64,000 nt of DNA from G965220305 sp965220305. GTDB lineage: Bacteria; Chloroflexota; Dehalococcoidia; Lucifugimonadales; UBA3495. The notes under the pieces were generated by a model that was not told the DNA's origin, ran no database searches, and worked only from the letters and a program-made list of their open reading frames with translations. Both the position numbers and the translations under genes were made by a program. Location: positions 3,100,001-3,164,000 of the forward strand of contig OZ244817.1 of assembly GCA_965220305.1 (NCBI GenBank), given 5' to 3'. Every line of letters begins with the position of its first letter. Position 1 is the first letter of the stretch. Shown here piece by piece: positions 17,016 to 26,246 of the stretch.

Positions 17016-17513
17016 ATGCTCAACATCCGCACCTTCAAGCCCGCTGACGCTGCGGCGGTACGCAGAATATTCGCCCAGGGCCAGAGGGACTTCGCCGCCG
17101 GACTGGAAGATGCAGTCCAAGCCTACATCCAGCGCTCTCTGGCCGACGACCTGGCAGACATTCTGTTGTACTACCTATCCGAGTCCGGCTCACATTTTTG
17201 GGTGGCGGATGTTGGCGGCGAGGTCAGGGGCATGGTTGGGGTGCAACGCCGCAGCGACCAGGAGGCCGAGCTGCGCCGGATGAGCGTGGACGCCAACGCC
17301 CGCCGTCAAGGTATTGGCTGGAAGCTGCTGGAAACGGTTGAGGCATTTTGCAAGGAACAGGGCTATCAGCGTATCCAACTGACCACAGTTACCCAACTGC
17401 AACCGGCGATTGCCATGTACCGGAAGTTTGGCTACCGGCTGATTGGCGAGGAGCCTTTTGGCCCCATGACAGTCCAGCAGTTTGTCAAACTTTTGACTAA
17501 CCCGCCGGAGTAG
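17016..17513 (+). CDS. GNAT family N-acetyltransferase
   Basis: 165 residues of the GNAT fold: LNIRTFKPADAAAVRRIF at the start, the acetyl-CoA loop RRQGIGWKLL, and AIAMYRKFGYR near the end. The acceptor is unknown. Starting at ATG 17016 is favoured by the family alignment. Upstream residues in the same frame lie mostly in ptuB. GGAGG lies 13 bases before the ATG, a little far. The 3' end overlaps the convergent VOC gene by 17 bp. Confidence 0.85.
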   Translation: MLNIRTFKPADAAAVRRIFAQGQRDFAAGLEDAVQAYIQRSLADDLADILLYYLSESGSHFWVADVGGEVRGMVGVQRRSDQEAELRRMSVDANARRQGIGWKLLETVEAFCKEQGYQRIQLTTVTQLQPAIAMYRKFGYRLIGEEPFGPMTVQQFVKLLTNPPE

Positions 17514-17889
17514 CCAACGGGCGGGCGAAGCTCAACTCGTGGCCGTCCGGGTCGGTGATGTGGAAATACCGCTCCCGCCAAGGGGCATCCCGGGGGGCGC
17601 TGGAAGGAGTCAGACCGGCATCCACCAGCCGCTGGTACATGGCATCCACGTCATCCACGTAGAGGATGACCCGGCCCCACCAGAGCCTGCCCCCGACCCT
17701 ATCGGGGGACCAACCACCCTCGGGTTCCAGGATTAGGTTCAGGTATCCTTCCCCCACCCGGAAGGAAGTGAAGGATGCGCCGCCCCCGCCGTAAAGGGGC
17801 TCCAGGCCCACCTTGGATTGGTAAAACTCCACCGACCGGGCCATGTCCCGCACGGCCAGAGTTACCGCGCTGATGCTTTGAACCGTCAT
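17497..17889 (-). CDS. VOC superfamily (glyoxalase/bleomycin-resistance-like) protein
   Basis: 130 residues with two beta-alpha-beta-beta-beta units: ISAVTLAVRDMARSVEFY opening and DVDAMYQRLVDAGL, then YFHITDPDGHELSFARP closing. Metal ligands of the fold are plausible (acidic residues of LNLILEPEGG and of DGHELSF). Substrate unknown. ATG 17889 follows AAAGGA. Single-gene unit. Confidence 0.85.
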   Translation of the reverse strand: MTVQSISAVTLAVRDMARSVEFYQSKVGLEPLYGGGGASFTSFRVGEGYLNLILEPEGGWSPDRVGGRLWWGRVILYVDDVDAMYQRLVDAGLTPSSAPRDAPWRERYFHITDPDGHELSFARPLATPAG

Positions 17890-17973
17890 TGTCCTTTCCC
17901 TGGCGGGCATCCCAATAGTAGAATACTAGCTAACGTGTTCCAGAGACACCATTCTAGCAACGGGGTGACGACG

Positions 17974-18810
17974 ATGGCAAAGGAGCTTCCCCCGGCACTG
18001 ACTGCCCTGGAGGACATCCTTCGGGATATGGATTCGGTGCTGGTAGCCTATTCAGGCGGGGTGGACAGCGCCCTGTTGGCCAATGCCGCCCACCGCGCCC
18101 TGGGCGAGCGCGCCCTGGCAGTCACCGCCGTGTCTCCGGCCCTGGCGGCCCGGGAGTTGAAAGAGGCCAGGGACGTGGCCCAACAGTTCGGGTTCAACCA
18201 CCGGATTATCCAGACCAACGAGTTGGAGCGAGAGGGTTACGTCGCCAACTCGCCACAGCGTTGCTACTTCTGCAAGACCGAACTCTACACCCACCTTTGC
18301 CGCATCGCCGAGGACGAAGGGTACACCTGGGTGGCCAACGGGGCCAACACCGATGACCTGGGTGACTACCGGCCCGGCTTGCAGGCCGCCTCGGAACGCC
18401 AGGTGCGTAGCCCGATGGTGGAGGTCGGGTTGAGCAAACAGATGGTGCGAGAGTTGGCCCGCTACCTGGAAATGCCCATTTGGGACAAACCGGCCCAGCC
18501 CTGCCTGTCCTCCCGCATACCCTACGGCACCCCGGTCAGCGTGGAGACCCTCTCCAAAATCGAGCGGGCCGAGGACTACCTGCGAAGCCTGGGACTGCGG
18601 GAAGTGCGGGCCCGGCACCACGACCGCCTCTGTCGTATCGAGATCGGCGAGGAAGAAATGGAGTTGGCCTTCGCCCACCGGGGGGACATCGTGCAGTCTT
18701 TGAAGGAAATCGGCTACCTGTGGGTGTCGATGGACCTGGCGGGCCTGCGCTCGGGCAGCTTGAATGATCAACTCAAGCTAACGCCCACGCCGCACGGTAC
18801 AGGGCAGTAA
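17974..18810 (+). CDS. larE: ATP-dependent sacrificial sulfur transferase LarE
   Basis: 278 residues. The PP-loop SGGVDS is at about 27-32 and the sacrificial Cys sits in RCYFCK at about 96-101, followed by NGANTDDLGDYRPG and PCLSSRIPYG. LarE adenylates P2CMN and donates sulfur from its own Cys, or, in variants with a three-Cys set, uses another sulfur route. Cys pairs are seen here in CYFC and PCLSS, so the reusable type is possible. It makes the sulfur atoms of the nickel-pincer nucleotide. It leads a two-gene unit with larC, 16 bp apart. Confidence 0.95.
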   Translation: MAKELPPALTALEDILRDMDSVLVAYSGGVDSALLANAAHRALGERALAVTAVSPALAARELKEARDVAQQFGFNHRIIQTNELEREGYVANSPQRCYFCKTELYTHLCRIAEDEGYTWVANGANTDDLGDYRPGLQAASERQVRSPMVEVGLSKQMVRELARYLEMPIWDKPAQPCLSSRIPYGTPVSVETLSKIERAEDYLRSLGLREVRARHHDRLCRIEIGEEEMELAFAHRGDIVQSLKEIGYLWVSMDLAGLRSGSLNDQLKLTPTPHGTGQ

Positions 18811-18826
18811 CGCCGGTCGAGCCGAT

Positions 18827-20017
18827 ATGCGCGTCGCCTACATACAGTCCATCGGGGGGGCCAGCGGCGACATGCTGCTGGGCGCCCTCCTTGACCTGGG
18901 CCTGCCCCTGAAAGACTTGCGTCAAGGGTTGGACCAACTCGGACTCAGCGGCTACGAGTTGAGCGTGGCCCAGGAGACCCGGCGGGAGGTGCGCGGCGCC
19001 AAGCTGGCGGTGAGCATTCAGGACAAGACCCGCCTTTCCCCCCGCGCCCTGCTGGATACCGTGGCCCAAAGCTCCCTGGCCGAGGAGATTAAAGAGCGAG
19101 CCGCCAAGACCCTTTCGGCCCTCTGGCAGGCGGAAAGCCGAGTCCACGGCGAACCCCCGGAAGCCCTGGAACTGGAAGAGCTGGGCAGCATTGATACCCT
19201 CATTGACGTGGTGGGCGTGGCCATCGGCCTGAAACAGCTTGGCATCGAGGAGGTCTACGCTGCTCCCCTGGTGTTGGGAGCGCCTTCCTCCCCGCGCTGG
19301 CCCGGGGGTTACTCCAATCCCGCCCCCGCCACCCTGGAACTGGCGGCCATGTCCGGCGCGCCGGTGGCCGCCGACCTGCCCATCTTCGAGGGAGCCGGAG
19401 AGCTTACCACCCCCACCGGGGCCGCCATCATCACCTCTTTGGCGACCTTCCGGCGTCCCGCCATGTCGGTTAGGGGCATCGGAGTCGGCCTGGGAACCAG
19501 AGACCCGGAGAATTTCCCCAACGTGGTGCGGGTGTGGTTGGGAGATACCGCCTCGCCGCCCGTGGCCCGCAGCCAGGGAAACATCGCCCTCCTGGAGACC
19601 AACCTTGACGACGTGACCGGGGAAACCCTGGGATACGCCCAGGAACGGCTCTTTGCCCTGGGGGCGTTGGACGTCTGGTATACGCCGGTGCAGATGAAGA
19701 AGAACCGGCCCGGCATTGTCTTTTCTGTCTTGGTGCCCCAGGAGTTGGAAAGCGAGGCCGTCGCCCTGATTCTGCGGGAGACGCCCACCCTGGGGGTCCG
19801 CAGCCGCCCGGTGGAGCGTTACATTGCCGAGCGTCGCAACGTGCCTATGGAGACGGAACTGGGAGTCATCAGCGTGAAGGTGAAGTCGCTGGAGGGCCAA
19901 GCGGTGGGCGCGTCCCCGGAGTTCGAGGACTGCCGCCGTATCGCCCTGGAAACAGGCTTGCCGCTTCAGGAGGTCTACCAGCGGGCGGTGGTGGAGGCCC
20001 GGCAGAGGTTCTTGTAG
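18827..20017 (+). CDS. larC: Nickel-pincer cofactor nickel insertase LarC
   Basis: 396 residues starting MRVAYIQSIGGASGDMLLGA, the standard LarC/DUF111 opening, then SIDTLIDVVG, TPTGAAIITS and the second domain LLETNLDDVTGETLGY. LarC uses CTP to insert nickel in the cofactor. In some species the gene is split by a programmed frameshift. Here it is one continuous frame. Start follows larE at 16 bp. ATG 18827 follows a weak GAGCC. Co-translation with larE is likely. Confidence 0.95.
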   Translation: MRVAYIQSIGGASGDMLLGALLDLGLPLKDLRQGLDQLGLSGYELSVAQETRREVRGAKLAVSIQDKTRLSPRALLDTVAQSSLAEEIKERAAKTLSALWQAESRVHGEPPEALELEELGSIDTLIDVVGVAIGLKQLGIEEVYAAPLVLGAPSSPRWPGGYSNPAPATLELAAMSGAPVAADLPIFEGAGELTTPTGAAIITSLATFRRPAMSVRGIGVGLGTRDPENFPNVVRVWLGDTASPPVARSQGNIALLETNLDDVTGETLGYAQERLFALGALDVWYTPVQMKKNRPGIVFSVLVPQELESEAVALILRETPTLGVRSRPVERYIAERRNVPMETELGVISVKVKSLEGQAVGASPEFEDCRRIALETGLPLQEVYQRAVVEARQRFL

Positions 20018-20055
20018 TCTCCCGCTGGCGCTTACCGTTATCCCCGGGCACGCCT

Positions 20056-21003
20056 TCAGCGGTTTAGCAGGAGCACCGACGCCGATAGGACAATCCAACC
20101 CAGGACTGATGCCGCCAGGGGGAGGTCCCGGTATATTAATTGCTCCGGCGACTCGGCCTCCGGGTGGGTGTTCAGCAGGTACAGGTAACGGAATAGTCCG
20201 AAGACCACCAGGGGTACGGTCAGGAGCATGGTGTTGTTGTCGGGCAGGTGCGCCGCTTCTACCGTGTAGAGGGTGTAGCTGACCAGGGCGGCGGTGGCGG
20301 CAATGGATAGCAATTGCCCGATGAAAGGGCCCGAGTAGTGGGCCAGCGCCGGGCGTTGTTGGGCCCCAGCGCCTTCCGACAGCCTGACCTCGGCGTAACG
20401 TCGTCCCAGCACTATGAACAGGGCCGCCGCCCCCGTCACCACGTACAGCCAGGGCGAAGGGGTTGCGCCGATGGACAACGCCCCGGCTCCCACCCGTATG
20501 ACGTACCCCGCCGCTACCGACAGCAGGTCCACCACCACCACCTGCTTGAGTCCCAGGCAATAGGCTCCGCTGATGGCGAGGTAGAATACACTGGCCCCGG
20601 TTACCCACAGCCCCAGCGGAAACGCGGCGGCCAGGCCAGCCAGGGCCAGAATAGTCATCACCGTTAGGGCGGTGGGGACACCCACCTTTCCCGAGGCGAT
20701 GGGGCGTCGTTTCTTGATGGGGTGCTGCCGGTCGATGTCCCGGTCCATCACGTCGTTGAGCAGGTATACCGCGCTGGAGAGGCAGCAGAAGGCCAGGAAG
20801 ACCAACGACATTCGGGACAAGCTAACCACAACGGAAGCCGGGTCATCGGGAGACCAGACCAGGTCCACGGTAAACAGAAAAGGCAGGAAAACCAGGCCGT
20901 TCTTGGTCCACTGCCCGGGACGAAGGGCCCGCAGAAAGGCCAACGCGCTGGCCCCCAGGGGTCGTATCCCCACGGCGTCCCTATTCAGGTCAACCTTTCC
21001 CAT
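20056..21003 (-). CDS. UbiA-family prenyltransferase, DPPR-synthase-like
   Basis: 315 residues with about nine membrane segments. The first Asp motif LLNDVMDRDIDRQHP followed by KKRRPIASG is the pattern of decaprenyl-phosphate phosphoribosyltransferases rather than quinone-type UbiA. Such enzymes load phosphoribose on a polyprenyl phosphate at the inner face of the membrane. ATG 21003 follows GAGGGT; the start lies 16 bp after the flippase gene. It ends the larB - flippase - UbiA unit. Confidence 0.85.
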   Translation of the reverse strand: MGKVDLNRDAVGIRPLGASALAFLRALRPGQWTKNGLVFLPFLFTVDLVWSPDDPASVVVSLSRMSLVFLAFCCLSSAVYLLNDVMDRDIDRQHPIKKRRPIASGKVGVPTALTVMTILALAGLAAAFPLGLWVTGASVFYLAISGAYCLGLKQVVVVDLLSVAAGYVIRVGAGALSIGATPSPWLYVVTGAAALFIVLGRRYAEVRLSEGAGAQQRPALAHYSGPFIGQLLSIAATAALVSYTLYTVEAAHLPDNNTMLLTVPLVVFGLFRYLYLLNTHPEAESPEQLIYRDLPLAASVLGWIVLSASVLLLNR

Positions 21004-21019
21004 CAGACCCTCATCCCGG

Positions 21020-21991
21020 TCAGAGGAGGGTCTCCACTGCCCCGCCGTCAACTTCCGATGCGCCGGTGGTACGGCTGGGAGCGGGGCCAAAGCGCTGCAT
21101 CAGGGCCAGGGCCGTCACCCCGATGAGTACAGCCAGCCAGAGGGTTGCCAGCCGCACCAGCAGGGTTCCCGCCGCGGCCACTCCCCGGTCCAGCCCGGTC
21201 TGTTGCAACAGGGCAACCATCGCCCCCTCGGTCCCTACCAGGCCCCCCGGCAGGGCTGTGATAGCTCCCACCAGGGTTGCCGCCGCATATATGGGCAGGG
21301 CCCACAGCAGGTTGATCTCCGCCCCAAGACCCTGTAGCACCACCCATAGAGCGACCCCCTCGCTGAGCCAGGCCAGGACGCCCAGGGACACCGCCACCAG
21401 CATGTGCCGCGGTTGGACCAGTAAGCGGAACCCCTCCTTGGAGACCTGTAGCTCCCTTTCCCAGCGACGCAGCACGGGTAATCGGAGCAGCGCATCGGTA
21501 TTCCTGGACGCGGCCAGCAGGCAAACGCCGGCGCACAGCAGCAGCGCCACCGCCAGCGCCCCGGATACCGGGAGCGGCAACATGGCCAGGCCGGTCAGCC
21601 CCAGGGCCACCACCGCCACCACGTCGGTCAGGCGCTCCATCACCACCGCCGGCGCCGATGCCGCTACCGGGACCCCCTGCCGGTCCCGGAGCATGTAGCT
21701 CTTCAGGACTTCCCCCACCTTGCCCGGGGTCACGGACATGGCCAGCCCGGATAAAAACACCAGGATACTTGTCGGCCAGGGTACGTTGACCTTCAGCGTG
21801 CGCAGGTAGTAGGCCCACCGCAGGAAGCGCAGCAGGTAGTTCAGGAACGCCAGCGCCAGGGCAGCCAGAAGATATGACAGGGGAAAATTCAGCAGGAGGC
21901 CGGTCATCGCCGGAAAGTCTCCATAGCCGACCAACCCGGCAAACACCGCGACCGCCAGAAAGACCAGCAGCAGCAGCCTTCTGCTAGCCAT
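21020..21991 (-). CDS. Flippase-like (lysylphosphatidylglycerol-synthase TM domain) membrane protein
   Basis: 323 residues with about eight hydrophobic segments. LRFLRWAYYLRTL, SVTPGKVGEVLKSYMLR and ALPGGLVGTEGAMVALL mark the LPG_synthase_TM/AglD-type superfamily. The second, polar synthase domain of MprF is absent, so a role in lipid or lipid-linked sugar transport is more likely than lysyl transfer. It overlaps larB by 8 bp and is thus translationally coupled to it. Confidence 0.85.
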   Translation of the reverse strand: MASRRLLLLVFLAVAVFAGLVGYGDFPAMTGLLLNFPLSYLLAALALAFLNYLLRFLRWAYYLRTLKVNVPWPTSILVFLSGLAMSVTPGKVGEVLKSYMLRDRQGVPVAASAPAVVMERLTDVVAVVALGLTGLAMLPLPVSGALAVALLLCAGVCLLAASRNTDALLRLPVLRRWERELQVSKEGFRLLVQPRHMLVAVSLGVLAWLSEGVALWVVLQGLGAEINLLWALPIYAAATLVGAITALPGGLVGTEGAMVALLQQTGLDRGVAAAGTLLVRLATLWLAVLIGVTALALMQRFGPAPSRTTGASEVDGGAVETLL

Positions 21992-22748
21992 TCTCCCCCT
22001 GGCCCAAGCGATTTATCTGCGAGGCTAAGTAACCAGCGCCAAATCCGTTATCGATGTTCACCACCGACACGCCGGGAGCGCAGCTATTCAGCATTCCCAG
22101 CAGCGCCGCCACCCCGCCGAAACTGGCGCCGTAGCCCACGCTGGTGGGTACTGCCACCACCGGCGCGGCCACCAACCCGGCAACCACGCTGACCAGCGCG
22201 GCTTCCATGCCCGCCACTACCACTATGACCCGGGCCTCTTGCAGGGCAGGCAGGGTGTCCAGCAAACGGTGCAGGCCCGCCACCCCCACGTCGTTGACCC
22301 GGGAGACCCGGTTGCCCATCAGCTCCGCGGTCAAAACGGCCTCTTCGCTGATGGGCAGGTCGGCGGTGCCGGCGGTCATCACCAGGATGCCGTCCCGCCG
22401 GACTGCCGGTTGGGGGCCCGGCACCACAATGGCCTGGGCCAGTTCGTTAAAAGTGGCTTGGTCGCTGGTTTCAAGCACCCGGGCATAGGTTTCTGCATCG
22501 GTCTTGGTGACCAGCACCGGGTGCCCATGTCCGGTCAGCGTCGAAACTATCTGGGCCACCTGCTCGGGGGTCTTGCCCCGTCCCAGCACCACCTCCGGCG
22601 AGCCGGTGCGCAGCGGACGATGGTGGTCAATTTTGGCGAAGCCAATGTCCTGGTAGGGCAGGTCCCTCAGCGCGTGCATAACTTCGTCCACGCTGCGGAC
22701 GCCCTGCAGCAGGTCCTCCAGGTAGCCGCGGATATTGTGGGAGGCCAT
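21984..22748 (-). CDS. larB: Nickel-pincer cofactor biosynthesis protein LarB
   Basis: 254 residues with a C-terminal PurE-like domain. Signatures are DHHRPLRTGSPEVVLGRGKT, VMTAGTADLPISEEA, VVAGMEAALVSVVAGLV and PTSVGYGASFGG. LarB carboxylates and hydrolyses nicotinic acid adenine dinucleotide to start the pathway finished by LarE and LarC. It lies convergent to larEC, not with them, and is coupled to two membrane genes. No lactate racemase (LarA) is in the window, so the client enzyme is elsewhere or unknown. Confidence 0.95.
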   Translation of the reverse strand: MASHNIRGYLEDLLQGVRSVDEVMHALRDLPYQDIGFAKIDHHRPLRTGSPEVVLGRGKTPEQVAQIVSTLTGHGHPVLVTKTDAETYARVLETSDQATFNELAQAIVVPGPQPAVRRDGILVMTAGTADLPISEEAVLTAELMGNRVSRVNDVGVAGLHRLLDTLPALQEARVIVVVAGMEAALVSVVAGLVAAPVVAVPTSVGYGASFGGVAALLGMLNSCAPGVSVVNIDNGFGAGYLASQINRLGQGENG

Positions 22749-23002
22749 CGTTCAGTGTCCTTCTTGCATAGGCATGGGGGAATGGTATCGACGCAACCGG
22801 AGCCGTGTCAATGCGGTAATTAAGTCCGCAATCCGGCTTCTGTAGCATCGCTCCCTGGTGGCTTACTTTGCTCCTATCCCCTGCGGCATTATCTTTGACA
22901 CTGGTCTAGCAACTGAGGCATAATGCGAGTCCCTAAGATGCTGTTTTGCAGCCTTGGGGCAACGACCTACGAAATTGAGTTAGCGACACCGAGGGGGTTC
23001 GC

Positions 23003-25300
23003 GTGACAAACGAGACTACGGGCCCGGCGGGTAGGCAGGAAGCTCTTTCCCCCCTGGCTGGGCCGCCGATTAACCCGGACTTTCTTAGGGAATTGGACCA
23101 AATGGTCAGCCTGGCCCGTCAGGGTCAATCGGCAACCAGCCATCTTTTTAACCCCTCGGATGAATGGCTGGTTGAGCACATGCCCATCTTCCAGGACTTG
23201 CCCGTGGAACAGCAGGAGCAGGTCTTGGAGGAAGCCCGGCTGCTGCAACAGGAGGCCGCCGAGGCCAACGCCGCCGGACGGGCAGCCTCCAAGGTGTGGC
23301 CGGGTGTGGTTGGCCGGTTGGACAATGGCGGCCTGGCCTTCTTCAGCCAATTGGGAGTCGTCCGCCGTCCCGATCTGACCCAGTATTTCATTGACGGTTT
23401 CGACCGCAACCGGGACGCCCTGGCCTTTGATGAGCCGAGCCAAGCCCTCTTTTCCCAGGTTTTTTCCTACATCAACGAGTACATGAAGAAGAACTTCGCC
23501 AGCGGAGAGGCGATTATTCAGACCGACCGGCAAATTGGCGACGCCCCAGGCCGGACCTTCCATGCTCGTCAATTGCTCTTCGGCGATAACTACCTGCAGG
23601 CCCCCTACATGTGGCGGCAACTCACCTTCGACCTCCGCCCTTCGGAGGTGCAGCAAGAGCCTGAAATCCTGGAGGTCTCCATACCCAACTGGCTGGAAGA
23701 CCTGAGTATCCCCGAAGACCTCAAGGGGCGCATCCGGGAATCGGGGCTCACCCAGTTGATATTCAAGGCCCCCACCAAGGGCCTCTCCCTGCACCTCGGG
23801 TTTGACTACGTGGGCGAACACAAGATGGGGCCGCTGTCCATCGCCATGTTCCTGGTGAAGCAGAACAATGGGTTGGCCGTCCAGGCGGCCCTGAGTACGG
23901 CCCGCATCAGGAATCTAAGGGGCGAAATAAGCAATACCGCCATGGTCACCATCGGCCCCTCTCTGCACGGCAAGAGCACCCTTACCATAATGATCGAGTT
24001 GGCCAAGAGCGACCTGGCGAAGCTGCTGGATTTGGAGACAGACCCCCAGGAAGGGGTCTATCCAATGAACGATGATATTGTTCTCCTCCAACCCTTGAGC
24101 GAACCCATTGAAGCCGTCCGTAAGGGCAACCGGGTTACCATTTCCCACGGCGTGGACGGCACCGAGAATAACTTCTACGCCGTGCCCTTCGGCCTGACCC
24201 GGGAGGACGACCCCATAACCTTCGACGTGCTTCGGGGGAGCAAGGAAGTCCCCAATCCCCAGGAGACCTTGGAAAACGTGCCCTTCAACGTTGAGGACAG
24301 CACTCCCAACTACCAGGAGAACCCGGTCCGCAACATGCGGATGATTCTCTCCCGTCCCCGTCTCGTTGACCGAAAGGGTTCGGGGCGTCTCTTGGAAACC
24401 ATGACCGAGGGCCAACTCAGCGACGCCGTGCATGTGCCCATGGCCCACACGGACCAAATATTCTGGCAGGCCGTGATGCGCCAGAATACGCTAATTCCTC
24501 CCCTGCGGCGGCTGTCCCTGGAACAGTACATCCGGGTTTTGATGTACGGTGAGGCCGTGCAGATGGGAGCGGCCACCGGCGCCATCGGCAGGCCCTACGT
24601 GGAGTACTTCTCCGACCCGTTTATCATTGGCCTGGAAGACCAAAACGCCAACCTGATGTACTACATCCTGCAGCAGATGGAGCGGGGGGGAATGCCCCAC
24701 CGCTACTACGTCTTCAACACCGGCGGGGTGGGAGCCGATACCAACGAGGAGGCCAGCGGCAAACTCTACCGGAAGATTCCCCGGGAATTGACTCTGATGC
24801 TCCAGGAAGCCCTGCTGCGCGAGGCGGTCAAGTTCCAGTACGATTCCATCCTCGGCTCCGATATTGCCGTGGCCATAGTCAACCAGGATGGGGACGAAGT
24901 CCTGGACCTGCGCCAGGACTGGCTGCCCTTGAATATCTACGGAGAACCGGAGTACCGGACGCGCATGGTGGAGTTGAGCCGGCGCCGCTACTACGGTCGG
25001 GACGCCCAGGACAAGGCCGGCATCCTCCGGTACACCAAGGTCACCGAGGCCCTGATGGACCTGAGTGACATACCGTCCCCCACCAACGAGCGGGAATTGG
25101 CCTGGATGCTATCTTTCTATTGGAAGGTGGACCAAGCGTACAACACTCTGCCGGAGTTGGTGGAGCGCCGCAGCCGGGGACAACGGCCCATGCCCCATCT
25201 ATTGCGCGCCCTCAAAGGCAAGTATGAGGCGGGCGAGGCCCTGGGTCTCAACCTGGAACCGGAAAGCCGAGAGGCCGCCGCCCGGCTGGGCATCGGGTAG
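23003..25300 (+). CDS. Divergent PEPCK-like (ATP type) protein, 765 aa
   Basis: The middle (residues about 260-360) aligns with ATP-dependent PEP carboxykinase: DYVGEHKMGPLSIAMFL for the Y-x-G-E-x-K-K segment, IGPSLHGKSTLT for the kinase-1a P-loop, EGVYPMNDDIVLL for the E-G-G-C-Y segment. The L-I-G-D-D-E-H metal loop after the P-loop is not recognisable, and the His of the usual P-M-H-C segment is replaced (AVQAALS). The protein is about 230 residues longer than normal PEPCK, with a helical N-terminal extension rich in Gln/Glu and a helical C-terminus. It may phosphorylate or carboxylate something other than oxaloacetate. GTG 23003 follows GAGGGGG. Confidence 0.6.
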   Translation: MTNETTGPAGRQEALSPLAGPPINPDFLRELDQMVSLARQGQSATSHLFNPSDEWLVEHMPIFQDLPVEQQEQVLEEARLLQQEAAEANAAGRAASKVWPGVVGRLDNGGLAFFSQLGVVRRPDLTQYFIDGFDRNRDALAFDEPSQALFSQVFSYINEYMKKNFASGEAIIQTDRQIGDAPGRTFHARQLLFGDNYLQAPYMWRQLTFDLRPSEVQQEPEILEVSIPNWLEDLSIPEDLKGRIRESGLTQLIFKAPTKGLSLHLGFDYVGEHKMGPLSIAMFLVKQNNGLAVQAALSTARIRNLRGEISNTAMVTIGPSLHGKSTLTIMIELAKSDLAKLLDLETDPQEGVYPMNDDIVLLQPLSEPIEAVRKGNRVTISHGVDGTENNFYAVPFGLTREDDPITFDVLRGSKEVPNPQETLENVPFNVEDSTPNYQENPVRNMRMILSRPRLVDRKGSGRLLETMTEGQLSDAVHVPMAHTDQIFWQAVMRQNTLIPPLRRLSLEQYIRVLMYGEAVQMGAATGAIGRPYVEYFSDPFIIGLEDQNANLMYYILQQMERGGMPHRYYVFNTGGVGADTNEEASGKLYRKIPRELTLMLQEALLREAVKFQYDSILGSDIAVAIVNQDGDEVLDLRQDWLPLNIYGEPEYRTRMVELSRRRYYGRDAQDKAGILRYTKVTEALMDLSDIPSPTNERELAWMLSFYWKVDQAYNTLPELVERRSRGQRPMPHLLRALKGKYEAGEALGLNLEPESREAAARLGIG

Positions 25301-25335
25301 ACCGGCCCTCACACCACTATCGGGGACACGACGTT

Positions 25336-25362
25336 GGGGCCGGCATCACGCCGGCCCCTTTT
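25336..25362 (+). terminator. Rho-independent terminator after the PEPCK-like gene
   Basis: GGGGCCGGC, loop ATCAC, GCCGGCCCC, then TTTT. Nine perfect pairs, directly before the end of the convergent amidohydrolase gene. Confidence 0.85.
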
Positions 25363-25363
25363 G

Positions 25364-26170
25364 CTACTCCCCGAAACGCCATAATGTGGCGGCGGTGTCC
25401 CCGAAAATCAAGTCCCGGTCCTCCCCGCTGCGGTCGGCCAGCTTCTCCCGAGGGAAATTGAGGGCGTTGGCGTAGCCCTCCCGGGCCGCCGAGGGCGGGA
25501 AGTCGCTGCCCCACATCAGGCGATTGGCCCCAAAGGCGTCCAGGGCCATCTCGATCAGGGGAGGGACATCCGCGAAGGGGAAAGGTTGTTGGAAGGGCAT
25601 GGGACGAGGGCAGAATTCTCCCAACCCCGGCACTTTCACGTAGGTATTCGAGTACTGGGCCAGCTCCAGGGCCCGGTTGTAGGTATCATAGGGAATGGTG
25701 GCGTCGGCCCGTCCGGGGCCGAAGAAAGCGCCCACGCCCAGGAGATGCTCATTGACAATCTTCAGGTCCGGCAACTCTTTGACGATGTCCTCGAACCCCG
25801 TGGAGGCGAAGTCCTCCAGCGTCCCCATCACGCTTGCCGAAACCCCCAATTCGGCAGCCTTCCGCCAGATCGCCAAGGGGTCTGGCCCTGGGGAGCGCAT
25901 ATTCACGTTGAGCCGTAGGCTCTCCACTCCCTGGTTGGCCAACTCTGCCAATTGCTCGGTAGCGTCGGGCCTATTGGTGTCCACCAGGGCTATCACCGAG
26001 AACCTGCCGGGATGGTTTCGCATACACTCGATCATGTAGGAGTTGTCGAACACCCCGAAGAACTGGGTGAGCACCGCTTTGTCCACCCCGTTCCGGTCCA
26101 TCTCCGCCAGCAGCACTTCCACCGGCTCGAACCAGTATGGGGAGGTGTGACAGTGGGTATCTACAATCAT
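25364..26170 (-). CDS. Amidohydrolase family (Amidohydro_2) protein
   Basis: 268 residues of the metal-dependent TIM-barrel hydrolase/decarboxylase group. The opening IVDTHCHTSPYW gives the HxH metal ligands. IVNEHLLG supplies a further His position and LMWGSDFPPS holds the closing Asp of the barrel. Relatives act as lactonases or decarboxylases. ATG 26170 follows AAAGGAG. The MFS gene starts upstream on the same strand with a gap under 80 bp, so both may form one unit. Confidence 0.85.
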   Translation of the reverse strand: MIVDTHCHTSPYWFEPVEVLLAEMDRNGVDKAVLTQFFGVFDNSYMIECMRNHPGRFSVIALVDTNRPDATEQLAELANQGVESLRLNVNMRSPGPDPLAIWRKAAELGVSASVMGTLEDFASTGFEDIVKELPDLKIVNEHLLGVGAFFGPGRADATIPYDTYNRALELAQYSNTYVKVPGLGEFCPRPMPFQQPFPFADVPPLIEMALDAFGANRLMWGSDFPPSAAREGYANALNFPREKLADRSGEDRDLIFGDTAATLWRFGE

Positions 26171-26246
26171 ATCTCGCTCCTTTCTCCCCTTCAGGCTGAC
26201 TGCGTTTTGGCCCCGGCGGCCCATCAAATTGGCTGGGCCCCGGTGG

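Noticed and set aside
18773..20608. A 611-codon open frame on the minus strand opposite larC
   Set aside because: It is antisense to larC and to the end of the UbiA gene; the protein is Gly/His/Arg-rich without family features, a by-product of GC-rich codon use.
20056..21003. 4-hydroxybenzoate prenyltransferase (ubiA) as the name
   Set aside because: The NDVMDRDIDRQHP...RPIASG pattern fits the decaprenyl-phosphate phosphoribosyltransferase branch better.
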